DNA from: UBA4055 sp964648295 | Lineage (GTDB): Bacteria; UBA4055 | Reading direction: 5' to 3' | Assembly: GCA_964648295.1 (NCBI GenBank) | Contig: CAZYNH010000008.1 | Location: 1 to 64,000 of the forward strand | Length of the DNA: 64,000 nucleotides | In this document: positions 34,944-42,695 of the stretch, piece after piece | How the letters are laid out: every line of letters starts with the position of its first letter | Numbering within the stretch: position 1 is the stretch's first letter | The notes under the pieces: model-generated | The model's input: only the letters and a program-made list of their open reading frames with translations | Told to the model about the DNA's origin: nothing | Databases searched by the model: none | Program-made: the position numbers and the translations under genes

Positions 34944-35247
34944 AACCTATATCCTCCGGTTCGGGTTCTTCGACATCTTTTCCGCAGTTCGGGCAAATGT
35001 ATATTTTATCGTTTTCCGTTTCTTTGAATCTGAGTCCTGTATCATTTCCGGAAGGTTCACCGAAATAGGTTATGAGCAGGCCGCTGAATGCGACATCTTC
35101 TTTTAATCCGCAGGCCGGGCATTCGAGCAATTCTCTGTCATTGGTGAATAATCCCAATGCTTTCGCCTGTTCCTGAAGTTTTGCCAGGGCTTTTGCCGCT
35201 TCGAGTATTTCCGGCGGTATTTTAAATTCCTTCTGTGAACTTTTCAT
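34936..35247 (-). CDS. Small zinc-ribbon protein in the restriction operon
   Basis: 103 residues. An N-terminal helix (PPEILEAAKALAKLQEQAKALGLF) precedes two CxxC knuckles, ECPACGLKED and YICPNCGKDVEEPEPE, which probably bind one zinc. No enzymatic motif. It is sandwiched between the DUF1016 gene (4 nt) and hsdS (8-nt overlap), so it is expressed with the methyltransferase subunits and may regulate or bind them. I recall similar small ORFs in hsd loci but no named function. Confidence 0.7.
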   Translation of the reverse strand: MKSSQKEFKIPPEILEAAKALAKLQEQAKALGLFTNDRELLECPACGLKEDVAFSGLLITYFGEPSGNDTGLRFKETENDKIYICPNCGKDVEEPEPEDIGFE

Positions 35248-35251
35248 TCTG

Positions 35252-36406
35252 TTATTTACCCGTCTTTGCTTTTTTAATGCTCTCGTTGATGAATTTCTGC
35301 ATGTCTTCCTTCTTTGGCAGTTCGAGCTGATATTTTGACACGAACAGGCTGTTGTCCATTCCTGCGAGTGCGAATTTTACGAGCGCGTTTTCCTTGTGCG
35401 TGCAGAGGAGAATGCCTACGGGCGGATTGTCGTCTTCTGTCTTGATGTTTTCTTTGTACCAGCTGAGATAAGTGTTGAGCTGACCGATGTTTTCGTGGCT
35501 GAATTCTTCAAGCTTTAATTCGATCAGGACATGGCATTTTAGTATTCTGTGATAGAGTACAAGATCAACGAAAAAATGTTTTCTTCCGATCAGTATTTTC
35601 TTTTGCCTTGCCTCGAAACAGAAACCGTGCCCGAGTTCGAGAAGAAAATCCTGCACTTTATTTAAGAGTTGATCTTCAAGGGTGGATTCACTCATTACTT
35701 CCTTGGATTTTAGGCCTACAAACTCAAATATAAAAGGGTCTCTGATGTCTATTTCGTGATTTTCCTTTGATGCCTTCCTGTTCGCGAGCTTCTGAAGCTT
35801 CTTTTTGTCGTACGATAATCCCGATCTTTCATAATACAGGCTGTTGATCTGCCTTTTGAGCTCTCTGACCGACCAGCCGCCGTTGATGGCTTCGATCTCA
35901 TAGAATGCCCGCTTAGTTTCGTCGTCTATCTCTAATAAAAGTCTTAGCATACTGTAAGACAGTTTTGAAATAAGCACTTCTGCAGGCACGAGAGATTGTG
36001 CGGACAGTGTCGGCACTTTTTGAATTATATTTCCAACTGATTCAGACAATTTAAATTGTGCGGACAGTGTCGGCACAATTTGCGGATAAGCTTTATAAAA
36101 GCTCAAATATTCATATAATTGCCTTCTCATGCAATTGCTCATGTTTTTAAGCTCTTTTTCGAGCTCTGAAAAAATTTTTTCCCCATAAGCCGCTCTGTCA
36201 CTTCCGTTCAATTCATACTCATGAATATATGCGCCAATGAACCAGTTCCTCAAAGTCAGACTTGTATTAACGGCCATTTTAGCCTGTAATGAAAATTCTC
36301 TATTTATGTTTTCAAGATTTTTTACGAGACTTTTAAAATCTGATTTCTTTTCTTTTACAATTTTGGGTTTTGTAGTCTTCTCCTTTGAAATCTTCGCTGT
36401 TGTCAT
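35252..36406 (-). CDS. DUF1016/YhcG-family PDDEXK nuclease-like protein
   Basis: About 384 residues from ATG 36406, which has AAGGA 8 nt upstream; the open frame extends to TTG 36487, overlapping hsdM by 17 nt. N-terminal DUF1016 helical domain (AVNTSLTLRNWFIGAYIHEYEL; GWSVRELKRQINSLYYERSG), then a PDDEXK domain: FFVDLVLYHRILKCHVLIELKL with Asp and Glu-x-Lys, and GQLNTYLSWY. YhcG-like proteins often accompany type I restriction systems; role uncertain, perhaps an additional nuclease or a protein-assembly factor. The N-terminal part carries repeated VPTLSAQ peptides encoded by palindromic DNA repeats. Confidence 0.88.
   Translation of the reverse strand: MTTAKISKEKTTKPKIVKEKKSDFKSLVKNLENINREFSLQAKMAVNTSLTLRNWFIGAYIHEYELNGSDRAAYGEKIFSELEKELKNMSNCMRRQLYEYLSFYKAYPQIVPTLSAQFKLSESVGNIIQKVPTLSAQSLVPAEVLISKLSYSMLRLLLEIDDETKRAFYEIEAINGGWSVRELKRQINSLYYERSGLSYDKKKLQKLANRKASKENHEIDIRDPFIFEFVGLKSKEVMSESTLEDQLLNKVQDFLLELGHGFCFEARQKKILIGRKHFFVDLVLYHRILKCHVLIELKLEEFSHENIGQLNTYLSWYKENIKTEDDNPPVGILLCTHKENALVKFALAGMDNSLFVSKYQLELPKKEDMQKFINESIKKAKTGK
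35998..36076. repeat. Two copies of a 19-bp semi-palindrome inside the DUF1016 gene
   Basis: GTGCGGACAGTGTCGGCAC occurs at 35998-36016 and again at 36058-36076, both in the same orientation and both preceded by ATT. On the coding strand each specifies VPTLSAQ. A third relative is the perfect palindrome at 36436-36454. Confidence 0.8.
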
Positions 36407-36435
36407 AGCCGGTTCCTTTTTTTTAGCCTTGAATT

Positions 36436-36454
36436 GTGGGGACACTGTCCCCAC
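36436..36454. repeat. Perfect 19-bp palindrome at the hsdM/DUF1016 junction
   Basis: GTGGGGACACTGTCCCCAC: 9-bp arms around one base, preceded by AATT as are the two semi-palindromes in the gene. It lies between the hsdM stop and ATG 36406, and would encode VGTVSPQ if translation began at TTG 36487. Confidence 0.85.
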
Positions 36455-36470
36455 TTTTGTGCCTGTAGTT

Positions 36471-38000
36471 TTATTCTTCAAGCTCAAATCCTATACTTTT
36501 CAAATTCTCTCTGATGCGTTCTTCCAGCTCTTTAGACTGCCTGAACTGTGCGGATAATTCTGTCGTTAGTACTTCCATTTTTTCTTCGAATGAGATCCCG
36601 TCGTCTATTTCATCTTCGATGCCTACATATCTGCCCGGCGTGAGTATGTAATCGTGGGTTTTGATCTCATCGAGCGTGGCTGAGCTGCAGAACCCTTTTA
36701 TATCTTCGTATTTGCCGTTTTTATTTCTCCAGTTATGGTAAGTGCCGGATATTTTCTGAATATCGTCATCGGTAAGCTCTCTTGTTTTCCGCGTGACCAT
36801 CAGTCCGAGCTTACGGGCATCTATGAAAAGAACTTCGTTCTCCCTGCTTCTGTATGCGGGATTTTTCTTGTTCCTGTTGAGTATCCAGAGCGAGACCGGA
36901 ATACCTGTCGTATAGAATAATTGTGAAGGCATCGCGACTATGCAGTCAACAACATGCCCGTTAAGCATATTCTTTCTGATCTCGCCTTCGCTTGAAGTAT
37001 TTGATGATAAAGCTCCGTTCGCGAGTACGATGCCTGCGCTTCCGTTCGGCGCGAGGTGTGTGACCATGTGTGACAGCCACGCATAATTCGCGTTACCCGC
37101 CGGAGGTGTACCGAAAATCCATCGGGAATCATCAAGAAGTCTGTTGCCGCCCCAGTCTGAAATATTGAACGGCGGATTAGCCAGAATATAGTCAGCCTTT
37201 AGAGTTTTGTGAAGGTCGTTATGAAAAGTATCAGCGTGGAACTGACCTAGATTCCCGTCAATCCCTCTTATAGCGAGATTCATCTTGCAAAGCCGCCATG
37301 TTGTGGGATTGCTTTCCTGCCCGTAGATCGAAATATCACCGATAGTGCCTGAATGCTCTTCCACGAATTTCTCGCTCGAAACGAACATACCGCCAGATCC
37401 GCAGCACGGGTCGTAAATTCTGCCTTTGTACGGCTCAAGTAATTCAACTAAAGTTTTTACGATACATTTTGGCGTGTAGAACTCTCCCCCGCCCTTTCCT
37501 TCGGAGCTTGCGAATCTGCCCAGGAAATATTCATAGACTCTGCCGAGTGTATCTTTATCTCTGCCTTCCTTATCGCCGACTTTGATGTTTGACATAAGGT
37601 CAACAAGCTCGCCGAGCCTTCTTTTATCAAGATCGGGTCTGCCGTAGTTCTTGTTCAGAACGCCCTTAAGTGAACCGTTCTCTTTTTCGATCTCGATCAT
37701 AGCTTCGTCAATAATAATCCCAATTTCAGGCTTCTTCGCGTTATCCTGAAGATGCTTCCATCTCGCTTTAACAGGCACCCAGAAAATATTTTCTGAAGAG
37801 TATTCGTCCCTGTCCTCTTCAAAACCTTCGCCCTCTTTGGCAAGCTGATCATATTTTTCTTCAAATGTATCTGAAATATATTTTAAAAAAATAAGTCCGA
37901 GAACCACATGTTTGTATTCCGCAGGGTCAAGATTATTTCTCATCTTATCCGCAGCAAGCCACAATTTTTCTTCAAAACCTACACTGTCGCCGTTCGCCAT
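36471..38000 (-). CDS. hsdM: Type I restriction-modification DNA methyltransferase subunit M
   Basis: 509 residues; N6-adenine methyltransferase. N-terminal HsdM helical domain (EEKLWLAADKMRNNLDPAEYKHVVLGLIFLKYISD), SAM-binding GGGEFYTPKCIVKTLVELLEPYKGRIYDPCCGSGGMFV, and catalytic ANPPFNISDW (NPPF). First gene of the island operon, with GGAG 6 nt before the ATG and a near-consensus promoter behind it. Having hsdM first ensures modification before hsdR is made. Confidence 0.95.
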   Translation of the reverse strand: MANGDSVGFEEKLWLAADKMRNNLDPAEYKHVVLGLIFLKYISDTFEEKYDQLAKEGEGFEEDRDEYSSENIFWVPVKARWKHLQDNAKKPEIGIIIDEAMIEIEKENGSLKGVLNKNYGRPDLDKRRLGELVDLMSNIKVGDKEGRDKDTLGRVYEYFLGRFASSEGKGGGEFYTPKCIVKTLVELLEPYKGRIYDPCCGSGGMFVSSEKFVEEHSGTIGDISIYGQESNPTTWRLCKMNLAIRGIDGNLGQFHADTFHNDLHKTLKADYILANPPFNISDWGGNRLLDDSRWIFGTPPAGNANYAWLSHMVTHLAPNGSAGIVLANGALSSNTSSEGEIRKNMLNGHVVDCIVAMPSQLFYTTGIPVSLWILNRNKKNPAYRSRENEVLFIDARKLGLMVTRKTRELTDDDIQKISGTYHNWRNKNGKYEDIKGFCSSATLDEIKTHDYILTPGRYVGIEDEIDDGISFEEKMEVLTTELSAQFRQSKELEERIRENLKSIGFELEE

Positions 38001-38037
38001 AACTACTCCGTTTTATGCTCTCTATAGTAAAAAATCC

Positions 38038-38066
38038 AATATATTTAAAACCCCATTAATTATCAA
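38038..38066 (-). promoter_or_regulatory. Promoter of the restriction/RT operon
   Basis: Minus strand TTGATA, 17 bp, TATATT, 37 nt before the hsdM ATG. No other comparable promoter was found between hsdM and hsdR. Confidence 0.65.
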
Positions 38067-38088
38067 CTCAAATCTGTATTTATTTCAT

Positions 38089-38117
38089 TTGAGATTTTCC
38101 CTTCTTTGTCGTAAATT
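38089..38117 (+). promoter_or_regulatory. Promoter giving a near-leaderless DUF58 mRNA
   Basis: TTGAGA, 17 bp, TAAATT; the -10 box ends 9 nt before ATG 38127 and no ribosome binding site lies between. Confidence 0.6.
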
Positions 38118-38126
38118 TAGACCGCA

Positions 38127-39026
38127 ATGGCGGAAGACTATAAAAAATACCTGGACCCGGATTTCATTTCGAGCTTCTCAAACCTCAGCCTGACTACGAG
38201 AATGGTGCTCAAAGGCTACATGCTGGGTATTCATTCAAGCCCGATGAAGGGATTTTCCGCCGAGTTCTCGGAGCACAAACAGTACAACGACGGCGATTCG
38301 ACCAGGTTCATAGACTGGAAGATATACGGCAGGACCGAAAAATACTTCATCAAGCAGTTCGAAGACGAAACGAACATCTACGCGAACATCTTTCTGGACA
38401 GGTCGGCCTCGATGAACTTCAGGTCGGGAAAGTTCAGGTACTCCAAGCTCGATTACGGAAAACAGCTCGCGGCTGCGGCGGCTACGATACTGATCAACCA
38501 GAAGGACGCTGTCGGTTTCGGGAACTTCGCAGGAGACCTGAAGGAATACATCCCTCCCAGATCGTCCAAGCAGCATCTCAAGAACATACTCATAGAGTTG
38601 GAGAAAGAAAGTTCGTACAAAGACTCCGAGACATTCAGATCTTACGACCAGATAAGCCTTAAGCTGAGCAAATCAGGAATACTCGTGATGATATCCGACC
38701 TTCTGGAAGACCCGGACAGGCTTACAGCCAAAATACTCACGCTCCAGAAAAGACAGCAGGACATCATTGTCTTCATGATAGCCGACGACGACGAGTATAA
38801 TCTTGAGATCGGCGCTCACATTAACCTGATTGACTCAGAGACGGATGATAACCTTATTGTCAAAACATCGCTCTTGAAAGGCCGGTATAAAGCACTTTAT
38901 GACGGACACATAAATAAATTCAGAAAAGTATTTACCGAAAAGAAGATTTATTTTACATTTATTACGACCAGGACGCCTTTCCACATTCCTTTAAGGGAAG
39001 TCGTGCTGGTGAGAGGGAAAAAATAA
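38127..39026 (+). CDS. DUF58 (von Willebrand A-like) protein
   Basis: 299 residues. Typical DUF58 layout: YLDPDFISSFSNLSLTTRMVLKGYMLGIHSSPMKGFSAEFSEHKQYNDGD..RFIDWKIYGRTEKYFIKQFEDETN followed by a vWA-like domain with a MIDAS-type LDRSASMNF. Usually encoded next to a MoxR AAA+ ATPase and membrane vWA proteins, acting with them as chaperone-like complexes; none of these is present here. Instead it precedes ahcY by 10 nt. Start agrees with the family's N-terminus. Confidence 0.9.
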   Translation: MAEDYKKYLDPDFISSFSNLSLTTRMVLKGYMLGIHSSPMKGFSAEFSEHKQYNDGDSTRFIDWKIYGRTEKYFIKQFEDETNIYANIFLDRSASMNFRSGKFRYSKLDYGKQLAAAAATILINQKDAVGFGNFAGDLKEYIPPRSSKQHLKNILIELEKESSYKDSETFRSYDQISLKLSKSGILVMISDLLEDPDRLTAKILTLQKRQQDIIVFMIADDDEYNLEIGAHINLIDSETDDNLIVKTSLLKGRYKALYDGHINKFRKVFTEKKIYFTFITTRTPFHIPLREVVLVRGKK

Positions 39027-39039
39027 ATTTGGAGATATG

Positions 39040-40467
39040 ATGGAGAAGTACATTGACGAAAAAATGCCTTATAAGGTCAGAGATCTGACTCTGGCTGATT
39101 TCGGCAGAAAAGAGATCGGCATAGCAGAAAAAGAAATGCCGGGACTGATGTCCATAAGAAACAAATACGCGCCGAAGAAGCCGCTGAAAGGAGTCAGGAT
39201 CACTGGATCGCTGCACATGACGGTCCAGACGGCGGTCCTGATCGAAACGCTCTCCGATCTGGGTGCCGAAGTCAGATGGTCGAGCTGCAACATTTTTTCG
39301 ACTCAGGACCATGCCGCCGCCGCTGTAGCCAAAGCGGGAATTCCCGTCTTTGCGTGGAAGGGCGAGACCCTTGACGAATTCTGGTGGTGTACGGCGCAGT
39401 CACTCTCTTTTCCGGGCGGGAAAGGCCCGCAGCTTATAGTTGACGACGGCGGCGACGCGACTTTAATGTTCCACAAAGGGTACTACGCGGAAAAGGACAA
39501 TAAACTCTTTAACGAAAAGCCTGACAGCTCCGACGGAAAAGCGCTTTTAAAGTCGCTTAAGCTCATTTATGAAGAGGATAAAAATAAATGGCACAGATTC
39601 TCAAAAGATTTAAAAGGAGTGTCTGAAGAGACCACTACTGGCGTTCACAGACTATACAAGATGTTCGAAAAAGGAGAACTGCTGATCCCCGCGATAAATG
39701 TGAACGATTCAGTGACCAAATCAAAGTTCGACAATCTGTATGGTTGCAGGGAATCGCTGCCAGACGGTATCAAGCGCGCCACCGATGTCATGCTGGCCGG
39801 GAAAGTGGCTGTCGTATGCGGCTACGGTGATGTCGGCAAAGGCTCGGCCAGATCGTTAAGAAACTACGGCGCGAGAGTAATCGTGACCGAGATAGATCCG
39901 ATCTGCGCTCTTCAGGCCTCAATGGAAGGCTATGAGGTCACGACAGTCGAAGATACACTGGGCAGAGCTGACATTTATGTAACGACAACAGGCAACAAGG
40001 ATGTTATCAGGATCGAACACATGCTGAAAATGAAAGACCAGGCCATAGTCTGCAATATCGGTCATTTCGACAACGAGATAGAAGTGGATAAGCTTGATAA
40101 ATGTAAAGAGCTTAAGAAAAAGACCAACATAAAACCGCAGGTGGACAAATATACTTTTAAGAACGGCAACGAGATATTCCTTCTTGCCGAAGGCAGGCTG
40201 GTCAATCTGGGCTGCGCGACAGGACACCCCTCCTTTGTTATGAGCAACTCATTTTCCAACCAGGTGCTCGCGCAGTTGGATCTCTGGGAAAACAGGAAAA
40301 AATATAAGGTCGGTGTCTACAGGCTTTCAAAGAAAGCCGACGAGGAGGTCGCAAGGCTACATCTTGAAAAGATAGGCGTAAAACTCACCAAAATGACGAA
40401 AGGTCAGTCCGACTATCTTGGTGTACCTCTTGAGGGGCCTTACAAACCTGAACACTACAGATACTGA
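39040..40467 (+). CDS. ahcY: Adenosylhomocysteinase
   Basis: 475 residues. Hydrolyses S-adenosylhomocysteine to adenosine and homocysteine, keeping methyltransferases active. Seen: SLHMTVQTAVLIETL, WSSCNIFSTQDHAAAA, DDGGDATLM, ATDVMLAGKVAVVCGYGDVGKGSA (NAD site), VCNIGHFDNEI, HPSFVMSNSFSNQ and the C-terminal KPEHYRY. Two adjacent ATGs exist (39037, 39040); GGAG at 39031 is better spaced for the second. Long AhcY form with the central insert. A terminator follows. Confidence 0.96.
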   Translation: MEKYIDEKMPYKVRDLTLADFGRKEIGIAEKEMPGLMSIRNKYAPKKPLKGVRITGSLHMTVQTAVLIETLSDLGAEVRWSSCNIFSTQDHAAAAVAKAGIPVFAWKGETLDEFWWCTAQSLSFPGGKGPQLIVDDGGDATLMFHKGYYAEKDNKLFNEKPDSSDGKALLKSLKLIYEEDKNKWHRFSKDLKGVSEETTTGVHRLYKMFEKGELLIPAINVNDSVTKSKFDNLYGCRESLPDGIKRATDVMLAGKVAVVCGYGDVGKGSARSLRNYGARVIVTEIDPICALQASMEGYEVTTVEDTLGRADIYVTTTGNKDVIRIEHMLKMKDQAIVCNIGHFDNEIEVDKLDKCKELKKKTNIKPQVDKYTFKNGNEIFLLAEGRLVNLGCATGHPSFVMSNSFSNQVLAQLDLWENRKKYKVGVYRLSKKADEEVARLHLEKIGVKLTKMTKGQSDYLGVPLEGPYKPEHYRY

Positions 40468-40470
40468 TGA

Positions 40471-40498
40471 AAATGCCCGGATAGCCGGGCATTTTTTT
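40471..40498 (+). terminator. Terminator after ahcY
   Basis: ATGCCCGG ATAG CCGGGCAT followed by TTTTTT. It reaches the stop codon of the convergent pyrI. Confidence 0.85.
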
Positions 40499-40976
40499 AT
40501 TCTCCCTTATCAACCATGTCAGGTATGACAACAGCCGTTCTTTCACAGTAATTGCACATTACCTTTACAGGTTTCTTCTCAACAACTTTAAACTTTGTCT
40601 CGATTTTCTCAATATTCGTTATACAGTTGGGGTTCAGGCATTTTAGTATCCCGTGAATATCCGACGGAATGTCTATCTGTCTTTTTTCGATCACCTCAAA
40701 ATCTTTGATAATATTAATGGTGGCCTCAGGAGCGATCAGAGCGATCTTATCCGTTTCTTTTTTGCTGATGGCTTTGCCTTCGAATTTAATTAGGTCTTTT
40801 TTTCCCACGGTCTTCGAGTCAAAATTAAGGCCGATGGAGATCAGAGAATTATTATTTTTAGAAAGCAGCCTGAAAACTGCGAGGCCTCTGGGCGAGGGTA
40901 TATGGTCAATAACTGTCCCCTGCTCAATCTTGAAAACTTTGTATTGTCTTTTATCCGGCATTATAATCTCCTTCAT
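40497..40976 (-). CDS. pyrI: Aspartate carbamoyltransferase regulatory subunit
   Basis: 159 residues. Binds CTP/ATP and controls PyrB. N-terminal nucleotide-binding domain (GTVIDHIPSPRGLAVFRLL) and C-terminal zinc domain with CLNPNC and CNYC. Located 7 nt after pyrB, the usual pyrBI order, so the enzyme is the allosteric holoenzyme type. The N-terminus could start at M1 or at M6 (MPDKRQ). Confidence 0.94.
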   Translation of the reverse strand: MKEIIMPDKRQYKVFKIEQGTVIDHIPSPRGLAVFRLLSKNNNSLISIGLNFDSKTVGKKDLIKFEGKAISKKETDKIALIAPEATINIIKDFEVIEKRQIDIPSDIHGILKCLNPNCITNIEKIETKFKVVEKKPVKVMCNYCERTAVVIPDMVDKGE

Positions 40977-40983
40977 TTTAATA

Positions 40984-41898
40984 TTAGATCGTTCCTGTTA
41001 CAAGGCCCAGTAAAGCGGCTCTGGTCGGTACCCCGTTGTGAGCCTGCTCAAAATAGACCGCCCTGGGATCCTGATCGACTTCAACCGCGATCTCGTCAAC
41101 TCTGGGCAGCGGATGCATGATGTACGTGTCGGATTTAAGATATTCAAGCGCAGCTTTGTCAATCTTATAACTTCCCGCTACCTTTTCATACTCCATTGGA
41201 TCGTAAAATCTTTCTTTCTGGATTCTTGTACAGTAAAGGAAATCGAGCTCTTTTCCGCATGACTCAAGACTCGACTGCACATACTCGATCTTTTTTGCTT
41301 TCAGGTAATCATAATAATGGTCGGGGATGTTCAGTTCTTTGGGCGCAATAAAATGAAGTTTTACATTAAAATGCGTCAGCGCCATCGCAAGAGAATGGAT
41401 CGTTCTGCCGTATTTAAGATCACCCATCATTCCGATCACTTTACCGTCCAGACTCCCTTTTTTCTCCATCATGGTAAAAAGATCCAGAAAAGTCTGGGTA
41501 GGGTGCTGGTTAGCTCCGTCGCCTCCGTTGACAACAGGAACAGCGGATATTTCCGTCGCCCTTCTCGCAGCACCCTCGATGTAGTGGCGCATCACGATCG
41601 CGTCGCAGTATCCCATTACATTCTTTATGGTATCAGACAGAGTTTCGCCTTTTTTGGCTGAAGAAGCTCCCGGGTCTGCGAATCCGAACACCCTTCCGCC
41701 CTGGCCGAGCACCGCCGACTCGAAAGACAGCCTGGTTCTTGTTGAAGGCTCAAAAAAAAGCGAAGCTATCACTTTTCCTTTTAGAACATCCTTAAGCTTC
41801 CCGCTCTTGACCTCACCGGCTTTTTTCATCAGGTGCAGTATCTCTTTTTTTTCCATGTCTTTCAAAGATACGATGGATTTACCTTTAAATTTAGGCAT
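40984..41898 (-). CDS. pyrB: Aspartate carbamoyltransferase catalytic subunit
   Basis: 304 residues. Forms carbamoyl aspartate, the first committed step of pyrimidine synthesis. Carbamoyl-phosphate loop EPSTRTRLSFESA, then DGANQHPTQTFLDL, GDLKYGRTIHSLA and MHPLPRVDEI. GGGAGG lies 5 nt before the ATG. A leader ORF and a Rho-independent terminator lie between promoter and gene, so expression is probably controlled by attenuation. Confidence 0.96.
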   Translation of the reverse strand: MPKFKGKSIVSLKDMEKKEILHLMKKAGEVKSGKLKDVLKGKVIASLFFEPSTRTRLSFESAVLGQGGRVFGFADPGASSAKKGETLSDTIKNVMGYCDAIVMRHYIEGAARRATEISAVPVVNGGDGANQHPTQTFLDLFTMMEKKGSLDGKVIGMMGDLKYGRTIHSLAMALTHFNVKLHFIAPKELNIPDHYYDYLKAKKIEYVQSSLESCGKELDFLYCTRIQKERFYDPMEYEKVAGSYKIDKAALEYLKSDTYIMHPLPRVDEIAVEVDQDPRAVYFEQAHNGVPTRAALLGLVTGTI

Positions 41899-42013
41899 TT
41901 TGCCTCCCGAATTTATTTAATCTCTTAGTTTTGTAACAAAAAAAAAGAAGACCGGCGGTCTTCTTTTTAACTATATTTTCTTTCAATTCTGGTTTAAGTT
42001 CGATCTTGAGCAT
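41891..42013 (-). CDS. pyrL: Putative pyrBI leader peptide
   Basis: 40-codon ORF from ATG 42013 whose stop TAA overlaps the pyrB start (ATGCCTAA). It reads straight through the terminator hairpin, encoding KKKTAGLLFF there, strikingly similar in frame and sequence to the E. coli pyrBI leader peptide segment KKDAGLPFFF. The ribosome site is weak (CGGAAAACGG). In E. coli a ribosome translating close behind a UTP-starved polymerase prevents the terminator from forming; the same is inferred here. Confidence 0.55.
   Translation of the reverse strand: MLKIELKPELKENIVKKKTAGLLFFCYKTKRLNKFGRQNA
41938..41968 (-). terminator. Attenuator upstream of pyrB
   Basis: Minus strand AAAAAGAAGACC GCC GGTCTTC followed by nine T, 40 nt before pyrB and about 100 nt after the promoter. 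It lies inside the leader ORF. It could alternatively be the terminator of the upstream HutD gene, though that gene ends about 160 nt earlier and a promoter intervenes. Confidence 0.7.
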
Positions 42014-42060
42014 CCGTTTTCCGGTTTTTAGGTGTTATCGCCTCTGTTTCCCGGAGTTCA

Positions 42061-42089
42061 AATATAAGAATTATTTATTCTGAATGCAA
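42061..42089 (-). promoter_or_regulatory. Promoter for pyrBI
   Basis: Minus strand TTGCAT, 17 bp, TATATT. Expected start near 42054 gives a leader of about 155 nt before pyrB. Confidence 0.65.
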
Positions 42090-42125
42090 ACGGTTTATCA
42101 TAAATTTTACAGGCTGACCGATCAG

Positions 42126-42695
42126 CTACAAATAATTAATTCTTACTACTATTACTTCTCCCCTTTTCACACTCAGGACCGTCTTTATTTCAGTACTGAT
42201 CCGGAACAGATGGTCTTCCGGAAGCGAATATTCTTTTCCGCAGACAGAAAACACGGAGGTTCTGTAAGGAGAGTAAATGCTGACATCCGCGCAGCTGAGA
42301 TCTGCTCTGCTGCCGGCTTTTTGAACGGATGTAACCGCATTGCATTTTCCACGCAGGCACATGACATTGAAATCTTTAATGGGTCCTTCAATCAGTTCCG
42401 CATAAGTTAGCCCGTCTCCTGAGAAATCCGCAACAGCGGAGGTGTCTTTTAGTATACTTTCTTTCCTCCCGGAATGCTTTAGCCTGATGCCCTTGCCCTC
42501 CAGCATGATAAGCGATCTTTCGTAACCCGAGAAATCGGAAAACGGACCGTCTGTGTCAACACTCGCGACGCTTATCCTCCATAGATACCTGCTCTCACCT
42601 TTTACAAAATGAACAGCGAGTTCTTTTGTTATGCCCCTTCCGTTCTTCCACTGCACCCTCCTGAACTCGTCCGGTTTGATGATATTTGTGCTCAT
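42126..42695 (-). CDS. HutD/Ves-family cupin-like protein
   Basis: 189 residues. HutD signature at the N-terminus: FRRVQWKNGRGITKELAVH, LWRISVASVDTDGPFSDFSGYERSLIMLEGKGIRL. HutD proteins adopt a two-domain cupin fold and are linked to histidine use, with an uncertain biochemical role. No hut gene is adjacent, although histidine ammonia-lyase genes occur 10 kb away. Its start overlaps the end of the upstream flavoprotein gene by 4 nt. Confidence 0.85.
   Translation of the reverse strand: MSTNIIKPDEFRRVQWKNGRGITKELAVHFVKGESRYLWRISVASVDTDGPFSDFSGYERSLIMLEGKGIRLKHSGRKESILKDTSAVADFSGDGLTYAELIEGPIKDFNVMCLRGKCNAVTSVQKAGSRADLSCADVSIYSPYRTSVFSVCGKEYSLPEDHLFRISTEIKTVLSVKRGEVIVVRINYL

Noticed and set aside
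26838..38000. The island as an integrative element with att sites
   Set aside because: No integrase, transposase, tRNA boundary or flanking direct repeats were seen; transfer is suggested only by composition and gene content.
42059..42090. Bacteroidota-type promoter TTTG-N20-TATATTTG for pyrB
   Set aside because: The same bases fit TTGCAT-17-TATATT, which matches the spacing of the other promoters here; the Bacteroidota form is not seen consistently elsewhere.
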